Source: Lysobacteraceae bacterium (GTDB lineage Bacteria; Bdellovibrionota; UBA1018; JAGTJX01). From it: a stretch of DNA of 64,000 nucleotides. A model generated the notes under the pieces. It had not been told where the DNA came from. It saw nothing but the letters and a program-made list of their open reading frames with translations, and did not search any database. The DNA lies in NCBI GenBank assembly GCA_023657465.1, contig JAGTJX010000003.1:561889-625888 (forward strand). The letters run 5' to 3'. Made by a program: the position numbers and the translations under genes. Shown here one piece after another: positions 17,139-25,398 of this stretch (its first letter is position 1; the number at the start of each line of letters is the position of its first letter).

Positions 17139-17458
17139 ACAAAAGCCTCCATACTTTTTTTGTACTTTTTCGTAACGACTGCTGTCATTCTTAGGAATGC
17201 CGTTCGAATTGCTTTACCAAAAGTTAAGTCTTTGTGACTTAAGAATATTCTTCCGTTACGTTTCGTTTTAACGATGAGATGACAACTGTACTCATCTCTG
17301 CCGGGTTGTGTATCCGAATTAATCACTTTAAGGATAGCTTCAATCCCAAGCACTTGATCTTCAGGAATATAAGAAACAACTTCTTCAGAATATCGATTCA
17401 CTTCATCCTGAATCGCTTGAGTTTTTTTAAAATTAGAACAAAATAAACGAATACGCAT
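17135..17458 (-). CDS. HPF/RaiA-like ribosome hibernation factor
   Basis: About 107 residues. The start at 17458 is set by a strong GGAGG four bases upstream; ten in-frame codons precede it without a ribosome-binding site. The pattern of the short HPF fold is visible: an N-terminal strand and helix with alternating hydrophobics, EDQVLGIEAILKVIN, EYSCHLIVKTKRNGRIFLSH and a final helix FGKAIRTAFLRMTAVVTKKY that carries the basic face. Such proteins bind the decoding centre and inactivate ribosomes. Divergence from standard HPF is considerable, so the call is moderate. First gene of the three-gene operon. Confidence 0.65.
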   Translation of the reverse strand: MRIRLFCSNFKKTQAIQDEVNRYSEEVVSYIPEDQVLGIEAILKVINSDTQPGRDEYSCHLIVKTKRNGRIFLSHKDLTFGKAIRTAFLRMTAVVTKKYKKSMEAFV

Positions 17459-17471
17459 AGAGACCTCCAAA

Positions 17472-17583
17472 CATTGGTCACTCACCAATGAATTAGAGTC
17501 TCAGCTCGCACGATGCGTACTCATACCGATAGTAGTGATACTATGTCTTGACGATATGAGAGTTTCAGTACTAATTACTGAAA
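17472..17583 (-). promoter_or_regulatory. Leader with three hairpins upstream of the HPF-like operon
   Basis: Three perfect inverted repeats lie in the 200-base gap: CATTGGT/ACCAATG at 17472-17490 (7-bp stem, loop of 5), immediately upstream of the GGAGG ribosome-binding site; ATAGTA/TACTAT at 17529-17544 (loop GTGA); and TTTCAGTA/TACTGAAA at 17563-17583 (loop of 5). The last could also end LysR-gene transcription. The one next to the ribosome-binding site is placed to affect translation. Function is inferred. Confidence 0.5.
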
Positions 17584-17668
17584 AGCTTACTCCCTCTTTG
17601 TTACTTACTCAGTATCGTCTATTTCACTTAATAACAAAAACAGATAATAATTATTAGATCTATAGTTT

Positions 17669-18586
17669 TTAACGATGATTTAAGAAACTCTGAATCAATC
17701 CTTTTATCAATGGATCTGGCTTACTACGCTTGAGTGTAGTTACATAAAATATTTCATTGACTCTATCCAGTTTGAAACAAATCTCAAGTTCTTTTGATTG
17801 TATTTCGTTTTGAACAACTATTTCCGGAACAAACGCTAGTCCTTTACCTGAAATTGCAAAAAATCGCATCAAAGCAGGGTCTTCAATCTCTCCGATTATA
17901 TTTGGCTTAATGGATTCAGATTCAATCAAATAATCAATCTGACTACGAGTCCGATGAGAATAGGTAGGTAAAAACAAAGGAATGCCATTGATAGTTTTTA
18001 TATTTTTTTTATCAATTTTTTTTACTAAGTTCTTAGCTCCAACTACACAAATTGGAGCAACGAGCAGTTCCTGGGTTTGGAGTTGAATTTTCTGATTATG
18101 AATCAATTGTGTATCAGTGAGAACTAAGTCAACTTGATAAGTTTCAAGCATGAGCGCAAGATCACTTAAACTTCCTTGCAAAACTCTTACTGAAACACTC
18201 TTATCATTGAGAGACTGCTTTAAAAACTGGAACTGCAAGTTTTTAGAAAGACTCACTTGAGACCCTATTCGTATGATTTTTCTTTTTTGAGGAGTCTCTC
18301 TATTTTTCAAATGTGAAAATAACTCTTGGCCTGACTTGAAAATTTGCTCACAATATTCAAATGTAATGCTTCCTGTTTGATTCAAAATAAGATTTTTTTT
18401 GACACGGTCAAATAACGGCTCGCCGATTCTCTGTTCAAGGATCTTTAGCTGTTCACTGAGCGTTGATTGAGATAATCGTAGTTTTTTTGAGGCGCCCGTA
18501 ACACTGCCCTCTTTCACTATCATCCAAAAATAAAAAAGATGATGATAGTTAATCCAATCCACTAAAGAATAACTCCGCTGATCCAC
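17669..18586 (-). CDS. LysR-type regulator, NhaR-like
   Basis: 305 residues, start GTG at 18586 inside the last codons of the upstream gene (25-base overlap). The N-terminal winged helix reads INYHHLFYFWMIVKEGSVTG followed by KLRLSQSTLSEQLKILEQRIG; the YHHLFYFW opening is typical of the NhaR branch, which responds to Na+ or envelope stress in other bacteria. The remainder is a substrate-binding-type effector domain. It is transcribed behind a barrel protein gene instead of divergently from its target, so its regulon is not evident. Confidence 0.88.
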   Translation of the reverse strand: MDQRSYSLVDWINYHHLFYFWMIVKEGSVTGASKKLRLSQSTLSEQLKILEQRIGEPLFDRVKKNLILNQTGSITFEYCEQIFKSGQELFSHLKNRETPQKRKIIRIGSQVSLSKNLQFQFLKQSLNDKSVSVRVLQGSLSDLALMLETYQVDLVLTDTQLIHNQKIQLQTQELLVAPICVVGAKNLVKKIDKKNIKTINGIPLFLPTYSHRTRSQIDYLIESESIKPNIIGEIEDPALMRFFAISGKGLAFVPEIVVQNEIQSKELEICFKLDRVNEIFYVTTLKRSKPDPLIKGLIQSFLNHR

Positions 18587-19434
18587 ATACCTAATGAACT
18601 TGTGGCAAGACTCAAGCCCGGACCATCAAATGGAAATGTATTCACAAACGTATAGACTTCTAATTCAGGGCTAAACTTATATGTTAAGCCTGCGGTAGTT
18701 GGCATACGCCATCTTTTCCACTCAGCCCAATTTGACTCTACAAACTTCCTTACATCTAGAGTAGCACCTGCTCTTAATCCCAAACGATCGCTCACTGCAT
18801 AATTTACAGTAGGCGTGAGAGAGATCACCATTTCTGGTTTCTGTCCTGGTCTTAATCCCTCTGCAATCCACTGCGGCTCTACAGCGTCTCTATCTCCATA
18901 AAACCAAACCCTAGGAGTGAGCAGTGCAAAAACCGACCATCTACTTCCAGAAGGTGTATAAGCAAAATTTGCAAAAAGACCTGGATTAAAAAGGATCGTT
19001 CTTTCTGAAACTATATATCCCACACCTGGAATATCCGTATTCAGTGCACCAGAAAGACTCCAGTCTTGACCTGAAGCAAACTTTCCAGAGATTCCAACTC
19101 TTGGAGCTTGAAACCTTACTTCTGGAGAATTCGTTTGAATCCATTGAATACGATTCTGGACATCGATCGAATACTTCTCACTAAACCGATACTTCACTGA
19201 AATTAAATTCGTAAGACTGAGACCCGTGTCTAATGGTTTGCCTTTATCGTTAGGTGTAAAGGACTGCAGTCCACCTTCTAGTCCAGGACCATCCCAAAAC
19301 GAAAAGTAACTCATACCCCATTTCTTTGGAGCAGTAGAGATGACCTTCGTTTCAGATGTTTCGACTTTTGGAACTTGTGAGAAAGCAGATTGAGAAAAGA
19401 AACAAACTAAGACTATGAGAATTGATTTTTTCAA
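18562..19434 (-). CDS. Predicted outer-membrane beta-barrel protein
   Basis: 290 residues with signal peptide MKKSILIVLVCFFSQSAFSQ. The mature part alternates aromatic/hydrophobic and polar residues in about a dozen strands (examples: LISVKYRFSEKYSIDVQNRI, GLRAGATLDVRKFV) and ends in a hydrophobic strand GMWISGVIL, features of outer-membrane barrels. Specific family not recognised. Co-directional with the NhaR-like regulator, which overlaps its stop. Confidence 0.65.
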   Translation of the reverse strand: MKKSILIVLVCFFSQSAFSQVPKVETSETKVISTAPKKWGMSYFSFWDGPGLEGGLQSFTPNDKGKPLDTGLSLTNLISVKYRFSEKYSIDVQNRIQWIQTNSPEVRFQAPRVGISGKFASGQDWSLSGALNTDIPGVGYIVSERTILFNPGLFANFAYTPSGSRWSVFALLTPRVWFYGDRDAVEPQWIAEGLRPGQKPEMVISLTPTVNYAVSDRLGLRAGATLDVRKFVESNWAEWKRWRMPTTAGLTYKFSPELEVYTFVNTFPFDGPGLSLATSSLGMWISGVIL

Positions 19435-19446
19435 AATAAACCTCTT

Positions 19447-20196
19447 TTATTTTTTACCCCAAACCCTATCCAACTTACGACGAATCATTGTCATTGCAAG
19501 AGCTAGAACAAGAGATGAAACCAAGGGAATCCAAAGAGCAGCAAACTCAAGTCTCTTCGTTTCAATGACTGAAAAAACTGATCCAATTGCAAATGAAATG
19601 AAAATTGAAAGTCGAGTAAGATTTGTTTTTTTAGTTAATTCAAGCTCTTCACTTTTAAGACTTCCATGCAATATTCTAGAGAGATCAGTTCCAATATCTG
19701 TGCTGATTCCTGTCATATGCGTCGTTCTAATAGCGCCACCTGTGAGAACTGCGATGCATGCGTTTTGAAGTCCGCACAAAAACGACAGAAGATACATGAA
19801 AACGAAATCATGCCAAACCAGTAGTCCTTCTCCGAAGGCTCCAAAAGCACCATGGAAACCGAGATAAAGCATCAGCGCCAATCCTGCAGGTATCGCAAAT
19901 AGGACTAAATCATATTTTGGTGCTAGGCCCTGATCGAGCCTAGCACTTGTAAATACTCCGCTGATATATGATCCGAAGATAAAGGCTAGAGGAAAACCCA
20001 GAAGCTCAAAATCATACCAGATACTATTTCGACCTACTGCCATTCCGATCTGAGTTCCCACACCAGTAACGTGAGACACAAATGAGCCAAAGGCTAGAAA
20101 TCCAAATGCGTTGAGAAATCCTGCCTGAAATCCTAATGCCGACCAAATAGCGATACGAGGTGTTTCTAAGAATTGTTTTCTATCGAGCCTGTACAT
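19447..20196 (-). CDS. DUF1275 (YoaK-type) membrane protein, copy 2
   Basis: 249 residues, a close paralogue of the protein at 8138-8884: the blocks GFQAGFLNAFGFLAFGSFVS, GVGTQIGMAVG and GEGLLVWHDFVFMYLLSF recur almost unchanged. Inner-membrane protein with about six hydrophobic segments, function unknown. It begins 24 bases after the carbonic anhydrase stop, so both are likely co-transcribed. Confidence 0.85.
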   Translation of the reverse strand: MYRLDRKQFLETPRIAIWSALGFQAGFLNAFGFLAFGSFVSHVTGVGTQIGMAVGRNSIWYDFELLGFPLAFIFGSYISGVFTSARLDQGLAPKYDLVLFAIPAGLALMLYLGFHGAFGAFGEGLLVWHDFVFMYLLSFLCGLQNACIAVLTGGAIRTTHMTGISTDIGTDLSRILHGSLKSEELELTKKTNLTRLSIFISFAIGSVFSVIETKRLEFAALWIPLVSSLVLALAMTMIRRKLDRVWGKK

Positions 20197-20219
20197 GATT
20201 CATTATTTCCTTAAGGAAT

Positions 20220-20843
20220 TTAGGATAGAAAATTTACTTTACCTGTAGTGATGTCTAAAATTGCACCTACCACAGATATTTCATTTTTCTCGATGAGACC
20301 TCTCACAATTGAACTCTGTTCAACAATGAGACTCATGCTTCTCTTCACATTCTCTGCTGCTGCCAACTCAACTTGTTCTGCATCAGAAACCTTATTATTG
20401 TTGTTAATTGATTTAATCACAGCAGGTCTAATTCTACCGACCAACTCTTCCAGACTCGCTGAAGGCAATGTTTTATCTGGATTTTTGACACTCTGAAGAG
20501 TTGCGTTCACCGCTCCACACTTAGAGTGACCCATGACTACAATGATGGATGATCCGAAATTAGCCGCGGCAAACTCGATACTCGCTAACAAGCTCGGAGC
20601 AACAACGTTTCCAGCAACACGAACAACGAATAGATCACCCAACCCTTGATCGAAAATCATCTCGACAGGACTTCTTGAGTCAGAACAGGTAAGAACGATT
20701 GCAAAAGGCTTTTGACCCTTTTCTGCTAATTCAGCCATTTTTTTCTGACTGAGCAGGGATTCAACAGACATCACTCCAGATGTAAACCTGGCGTTACCTG
20801 CTTTTAGTTTGTCGAATGATTCAGTAATTTTTGATGTTTTCAT
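20220..20843 (-). CDS. can: Beta-class carbonic anhydrase
   Basis: About 207 residues from ATG 20843, chosen because GGAGG sits ten bases upstream; the frame is open further to 20906. Zinc ligands and catalytic dyad are visible: Cys53, Asp55 and Arg57 in CSDSR, then His106 and Cys109 in GHSKCGAVNA. Interconverts CO2 and bicarbonate in the cytoplasm. Divergent from a small winged-helix regulator with repeated ATTCATGC motifs in the shared control region, and followed by a DUF1275 gene, a pairing that hints at bicarbonate or pH homeostasis. Confidence 0.92.
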   Translation of the reverse strand: MKTSKITESFDKLKAGNARFTSGVMSVESLLSQKKMAELAEKGQKPFAIVLTCSDSRSPVEMIFDQGLGDLFVVRVAGNVVAPSLLASIEFAAANFGSSIIVVMGHSKCGAVNATLQSVKNPDKTLPSASLEELVGRIRPAVIKSINNNNKVSDAEQVELAAAENVKRSMSLIVEQSSIVRGLIEKNEISVVGAILDITTGKVNFLS

Positions 20844-20898
20844 AATTTCTATCCTCCGGTTGTTTTTCTTAAAGACGATCCTAGCACTGAAACAAGAT

Positions 20899-20950
20899 AC
20901 ATGCAATATAATTCATGCTTTACTATTCATGCTATTTATGTCATGATGTA
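20899..20950. promoter_or_regulatory. Repeated ATTCATGC-type motifs in the carbonic anhydrase/regulator control region
   Basis: ATTCATGCT occurs at 20911-20919 and again at 20925-20933 (14-base period), with related ACATGCAAT just upstream (about 20900) and GTCATGATG downstream. The block fills the space between the divergent carbonic anhydrase and winged-helix genes and is a plausible operator for the latter. No experimental basis. Confidence 0.4.
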
Positions 20951-20956
20951 TAAAAC

Positions 20957-21259
20957 ATGAATACTTTAAACAATCACCAACAGTGGACCTTTCTCACAAA
21001 TCATACACATGTACTTTTGTTGCTTGCCGCTATGCCTGATGTCGTTCTGAGAGAGGTTGCATTAAAAGCAGGGATCACCGAAAGAGCGGTACTGAGAATC
21101 CTTACTGAACTAGAGGCTGAAGGATTCGTAAAGAGGGAAAAAGACGGACGTAAAAACAGATACACTTTGAATCTCAGTAAACCACTGAGGCACCCCATCG
21201 AAGAAAAATGCTCAGTTGCAGACTTAATCAATCTGATTATGAAAAAGAATCACTTCTGA
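20957..21259 (+). CDS. Small winged-helix transcriptional regulator
   Basis: 100 residues, essentially one winged-helix domain: LREVALKAGITERAVLRILT is the helix-turn-helix, LEAEGFVKREKDGRKNRYTL the recognition end and beta wing. Closest in style to ArsR/MarR single-domain regulators; no metal-binding cysteines of ArsR type are visible (one Cys near residue 86). Divergent from the carbonic anhydrase gene, which it may regulate through the ATTCATGC repeats. Confidence 0.85.
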   Translation: MNTLNNHQQWTFLTNHTHVLLLLAAMPDVVLREVALKAGITERAVLRILTELEAEGFVKREKDGRKNRYTLNLSKPLRHPIEEKCSVADLINLIMKKNHF

Positions 21260-21297
21260 TTAAATATTGTTTTCATTAATTATTCCGGTAACTTAGT

Positions 21298-22473
21298 ATG
21301 ATGAGCACAAACTCCGGCAAGTATCTCAATAGCCCGACTCTCAAAACTATTTGGAGATTCATTGCTGATGATGAGCCCCTACTTAAGTCACTGCTTATTT
21401 ATTCAATTTCCTTAGGACTACTCTCATTAGTTATCCCAGTTTCAGTTCAGACCTTAGTGAATCATGTGACCTACGGAACTCTCATTCAGCCTATCGTGAT
21501 TCTCAGTATTTTGCTCCTGGGCTTCTTGAGTTTTACTGGAGCCATTAGAGTTATTCAGTACATAGCCGTTGAATGGTTACAACGCAGACTCCTAGCGCGA
21601 GTTGCGGTAGCAAAATCTGTTGAAAATAGTTTCGATGCCACAACCGTTAAGTTTCTAGAAGTCGTGACCATTCAAAAGGCCGGAGCTGCATTACTCATTG
21701 ATGGGCTCACTATTGCACTTCAAGGTGCTACAGGAGTGATCGTTCTTTCATTCTATCATCCCTGGTTTTTTTTATTTTCTCTGATTCTCATTGCGCTGAT
21801 GTCCTTCGTTATTCTCTCTGAGAAAACTGCTATCGAGACTGCTATCATTGAAAGCGATAAAAAATATGAACTCCTCGATTCATTGAGTGGCAATGAATCG
21901 AGCAAATCAGTTCCTACTGCTGTTTCCATTTACTTAAGAGCAAGAGGAAACCATTTTAATATTCTTTTGAGAAAATTTGTTTTTTCAATCACTCTTCAAG
22001 CTATAGCTAGTACAGCTTTACTGGGAATTGGAGGCATTCTTGTTGTCAATGGACAGCTCACAGTTGGACAATTGATCGCGGCTGAGCTCATTGCATCTGT
22101 AGTTCTTTTAAACTTTTCTAAGATTCCTAAATACTTAGAAAATTTTTATGACATTGTCGCTAGCTTTAAAAAGCTTGAAAAGTTCTTACACTTAGAGCCT
22201 TTAGATATACACTCAGATGTGAGTTTGATTGACACTCCCAATCAGTTTAAAACTCCTTCTTATCTTTCACAATACGCTAGAGTGCTAGGAACTACTTTTG
22301 CAGGCTTTCTGGTCATCTCAATTTTTTTACCTTGGCAGCAAACTTCTCAAGGGGAAGGAAAAGTGATCGCCTACTCTCCCTCTGAAAGATCACAGAATAT
22401 TGAAGCTCCTTTTGAAGGTAAAGTCACAGAGCTTCTCGTCACTGAAGGGCTCCAAGGTACTTGCAGGAGATAA
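21298..22473 (+). pseudogene. ABC exporter membrane domain fused to the start of an HlyD adaptor; ATPase domain missing
   Basis: 391 codons before a frameshift stop. Residues 1 to about 300 form an ABC type-I exporter membrane domain (six hydrophobic segments, ending NFYDIVASFKKLEKFLHLEP). Where a roughly 220-residue nucleotide-binding domain should follow, the sequence passes after some 20 residues into the beginning of an HlyD/MFP adaptor (TM segment VLGTTFAGFLVISIFLPW, then EGKVIAYSPSERSQNIEAPF). No Walker A, signature or Walker B motif exists in any frame here. The last residues (LQGTCRR) are out of frame. Best read as an internal deletion joining two adjacent genes, then decay. Confidence 0.75.
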
Positions 22474-23218
22474 TCTTTTTCAAGTGGTCGATAACGATCC
22501 AGAGATTCTCAACCGACTGAGAAAAGAAAAGTTAGCAGTTGAAACTAGACTTTCTGCATCCGAAAAAAGCCATTGAAACTTCAAAAAAGAATGTCAGCAG
22601 ACAAAAGTCATTGGAAGAGAAAGGTCTTTCATCTTCTCGAAGCTTTGAACTCGCTGAGCTTGAATACGCACGTTACTTATCCGAAGCAGCCAATGCAAGT
22701 GCAGAGCTAGCCAGGATAGAAACCAGGCTGAGCAGACAATCCCAACAAATGGTCAGAGCTCCAAGAGCGGGTATCATCCACCGAGTGCTCAAAGGTCGTG
22801 GTCCAAGAAATGGTAAAGGCTACAGATCCTGTCATGGTTTTAGTTCCTGATTCAGAGTTCAGGTCAGTTGAAATTCTCATCAACGGTAATGACATTCCAC
22901 TCCTCAGCGAAGGGACAGAAAGTCAGACTGCAGTTTGAAGGATGGCCTGCCATTCAGTTTGCTGGTTGGCCTAGTGTGGCTGTAGGCACTTTTGGAGGAG
23001 TGGTCAAAGTAGTTGATCCTTCGGACAACGGCTCAGGTTTATTCAGAATTTTGGTCAATGAAGATCCTGAGGACAAACCCTGGCCACAATTTCCTTATTT
23101 AAGACAAGGTGCTCGCGCGACGGGCTGGGTTCTACTGAACCGAGTCACCATTGGTTTTGAGATTTGGAGAAGGTTGAACGGATTTCCCAGTGAGTTTAAA
23201 GAAAATGCCGGATTCTAA
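22451..23218 (+). pseudogene. HlyD-type adaptor remnant with four +1 frameshifts
   Basis: Continuation of the fused adaptor. A single uninterrupted HlyD reading is recovered by deleting one base at each of four places: C near 22450, one A in the A-run 22563-22568, C near 22797 and A near 22915. Restored segments read SKVLAGDNLFQVVDNDP, the coiled-coil KAIETSKKNVSRQKSLEEKG, RAPRAGIIHRVLKG, PVMVLVPDSEFRSVEI and QKVRLQFEGWPAIQFAGWP, all typical of the family. The frame ends normally at 23218 beside an intact TolC gene. All four changes have the same sign and lie within about 470 bases; sequencing error, decay or recoding are the options. Confidence 0.8.
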
Positions 23219-23239
23219 AGGAACCACCGAAGGTAAAAA

Positions 23240-24640
23240 ATGATTCTATTCGTTCTCTTGAATTTCCAACTTGCTCTCTCCTTAGAGCTTCCTCCGTTTT
23301 CTGACTATATTAAAAAAGTTAATACACACTATCCTCTCATCATCGCTGCTGATCAAGAACTAGAGAATGCGGAAGGAGAATTGAAATCGAACTTAGGATC
23401 TTTCGATTTAACTTTGAAAAACAAAGCTCGATCAACGTTTGAGGGTTATTACAGATATCAATCAGTAGAAAGCATGCTCGAGAAACCCACAACGATCTGG
23501 GGGATGACTGGTTATGCTGGCTACCGTTTAGGCACCGGAACTTTTCCGAGTTATGACAAAGGTGAAACGCTCTCTCAGGGCGAGCTTTTCGTAGGCTTGG
23601 ATATTCCGATTCTTCGCAATGGTCCCATTGATCGAAGGCGAGCTAATCTCGCAAAGAGTGAAATCGGAATTCAAGTCGGTAAACAATCTCTGCGATCTCA
23701 AAGAATAGATGTTTTTAGAATTGCGACACAAAGATATTGGGAATACTTAGCGAATTATAGACGAAGGCAAATTGTAGATCATTTACTTAAGAACGCATTA
23801 GATCGAAACACTCAGCTCATTCAGCGAGTCAAACATGGAGATATTGCTAAGTTTGAGCAACTCGAAAACGAGCGAGCTATTCTCAATAGACAGGCTCAGC
23901 TGGTACAAGCAAATAGAAACTTAAGTGCAAGCATCCTTCAAATGTCGCTATTCCTGAGGAACGAACAAGGTAAGCCCATCATGATCAGTGCCGATGATTC
24001 CCCTGATGAAGCCCTGATAGCGTTTCTCAACCTTAAACCAATTGAAGACATGTCTCTGCCTGCTCCTCAAATCATTCAAGTCGCTCAAAAAAGAAGACCA
24101 GATTTACTCAGACTTCAAAACCAACTCGAGCAAAATCAAGTCGAAATCGATTTGGCAAAGAATCAATTCCTTCCCAAACTTGACTTACAACTTCAATACA
24201 CAAAAGATTTCGGAACGGGTTCTGTTACTCTCCAACCGCAACAAACTATTGGAATGCTGGCTCTTGAGATTCCCATTCAATGGCGATTTTTCTCTGGTAG
24301 ACTCATTCAAGCTAACTCTCAACAGATCAGGCTTGATGCACAGACCAAGCTCACTCAAGACAGAGTCAAAACAGAAGTGGAAGAGGCTCTGATCAATCTG
24401 AAAGCAGCCCATGACAGAGCTGAGTTTACTGCTTCAGAATACGAGCTCGCAGTAAAACTAGAAAAAGGTGAATACGATCGGTTCAAAAACGGAGATAGCC
24501 AACTCCTTTTAGTGAATCTCAGAGAGCAACAAACTGCAGACGCGGCCTTAAAGCAAACAGATGCTCTTCTTGATCATCACATCGCAATTGCAAATTACCA
24601 ATCAGTCACCGGTAATCTCAGTTACTGGTCTAAAGAATAA
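23240..24640 (+). CDS. TolC-family outer-membrane efflux protein
   Basis: 466 residues with a hydrophobic N-terminus (MILFVLLNFQLALSLELPP). Two TolC-like halves with long helices (ADQELENAEGELKSNLGSFD; RRPDLLRLQNQLEQNQVEID) and strand segments such as GELFVGLDIPILRN. Intact and 21 bases downstream of the broken ABC/HlyD locus, so it was the outer-membrane channel of that type-I-like system. Without the ATPase and adaptor it may be orphaned or serve another pump. Confidence 0.85.
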   Translation: MILFVLLNFQLALSLELPPFSDYIKKVNTHYPLIIAADQELENAEGELKSNLGSFDLTLKNKARSTFEGYYRYQSVESMLEKPTTIWGMTGYAGYRLGTGTFPSYDKGETLSQGELFVGLDIPILRNGPIDRRRANLAKSEIGIQVGKQSLRSQRIDVFRIATQRYWEYLANYRRRQIVDHLLKNALDRNTQLIQRVKHGDIAKFEQLENERAILNRQAQLVQANRNLSASILQMSLFLRNEQGKPIMISADDSPDEALIAFLNLKPIEDMSLPAPQIIQVAQKRRPDLLRLQNQLEQNQVEIDLAKNQFLPKLDLQLQYTKDFGTGSVTLQPQQTIGMLALEIPIQWRFFSGRLIQANSQQIRLDAQTKLTQDRVKTEVEEALINLKAAHDRAEFTASEYELAVKLEKGEYDRFKNGDSQLLLVNLREQQTADAALKQTDALLDHHIAIANYQSVTGNLSYWSKE

Positions 24641-24647
24641 AGATTCT

Positions 24648-25376
24648 TTAAATCTCGTATTCGGCTGACAAAAGAAGAGCATGAAAAAGTGCAAAATTAT
24701 TCACAGCGGTGATCACAGCGCCACCTTCAACGAATCTGTAGCCTAGCCCCACCTTGGTTTTTTCAATTACCTTATATTGAACATCTAACCTTCCATCGAA
24801 TGCTCTTCCAGGTCCTCCAGCAAGACCGTCGATGTCAAATGAGAGTATAAACGAGTTGAGAAAGGACCAATCTAATCCCAGATTCAATAAAGGTACAAAA
24901 CCTAAGTCGTCTTTACGTAATGTGGTCGCTCCGTCTGAAACCGTAATGTAAGCATCTCTTATTTTTGCTGTGAAACCCCAATGCCATTTAAAGTCTGCTG
25001 ATTCTTCCACATGTCTTATTATCGATACTCTGTATGAGTTAAACTTGTATCCAGCTGTCAGAGGAGTATTAGCGGCAAACGATGTATTATTAAAAACTGA
25101 AACAACAGGTGATTGATAAGAATAATTCACTGTCAATGGTGCATATAAAAATCTTAATCCCCATTTTTCAGAAACAGGAATACTGGCATAGATTCTATAG
25201 ATGGGTAGCCAAGCATTCGTCGGTAGATCAAACCTAGTATTAGCATTCTCATTCGGAATTCTAAAAAAATTGTATCCCGTAGTTGCCCCTGCGACCTCAA
25301 CACGTAAAGTAGGCTTCTGAGCTGCTTCGCATAAATTGAATATTAAAAAAGCAAAAAATATTATGATTATTTTCAT
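24648..25376 (-). CDS. Predicted outer-membrane protein, unknown family
   Basis: About 242 residues from ATG 25376 (a second ATG at 25394 is possible). Signal peptide MKIIIIFFAFLIFNLCEAAQ. The mature protein has regularly spaced beta strands with aromatic girdle-like residues (WGLRFLYAPLTVNYSYQSP, KTKVGLGYRFVEGGAVI) and ends LLLSAEYEI, suggesting a barrel. Convergent with the TolC gene (7 bases) and divergent from the gene at 25399. Confidence 0.6.
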   Translation of the reverse strand: MKIIIIFFAFLIFNLCEAAQKPTLRVEVAGATTGYNFFRIPNENANTRFDLPTNAWLPIYRIYASIPVSEKWGLRFLYAPLTVNYSYQSPVVSVFNNTSFAANTPLTAGYKFNSYRVSIIRHVEESADFKWHWGFTAKIRDAYITVSDGATTLRKDDLGFVPLLNLGLDWSFLNSFILSFDIDGLAGGPGRAFDGRLDVQYKVIEKTKVGLGYRFVEGGAVITAVNNFALFHALLLSAEYEI

Positions 25377-25398
25377 AGGCTGAATATAATCCATATTT

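Noticed and set aside
24640-24660. AGATT/AATCT short stem between convergent genes as a terminator
   Set aside because: Five base pairs without GC richness or a T-run is too weak to call.
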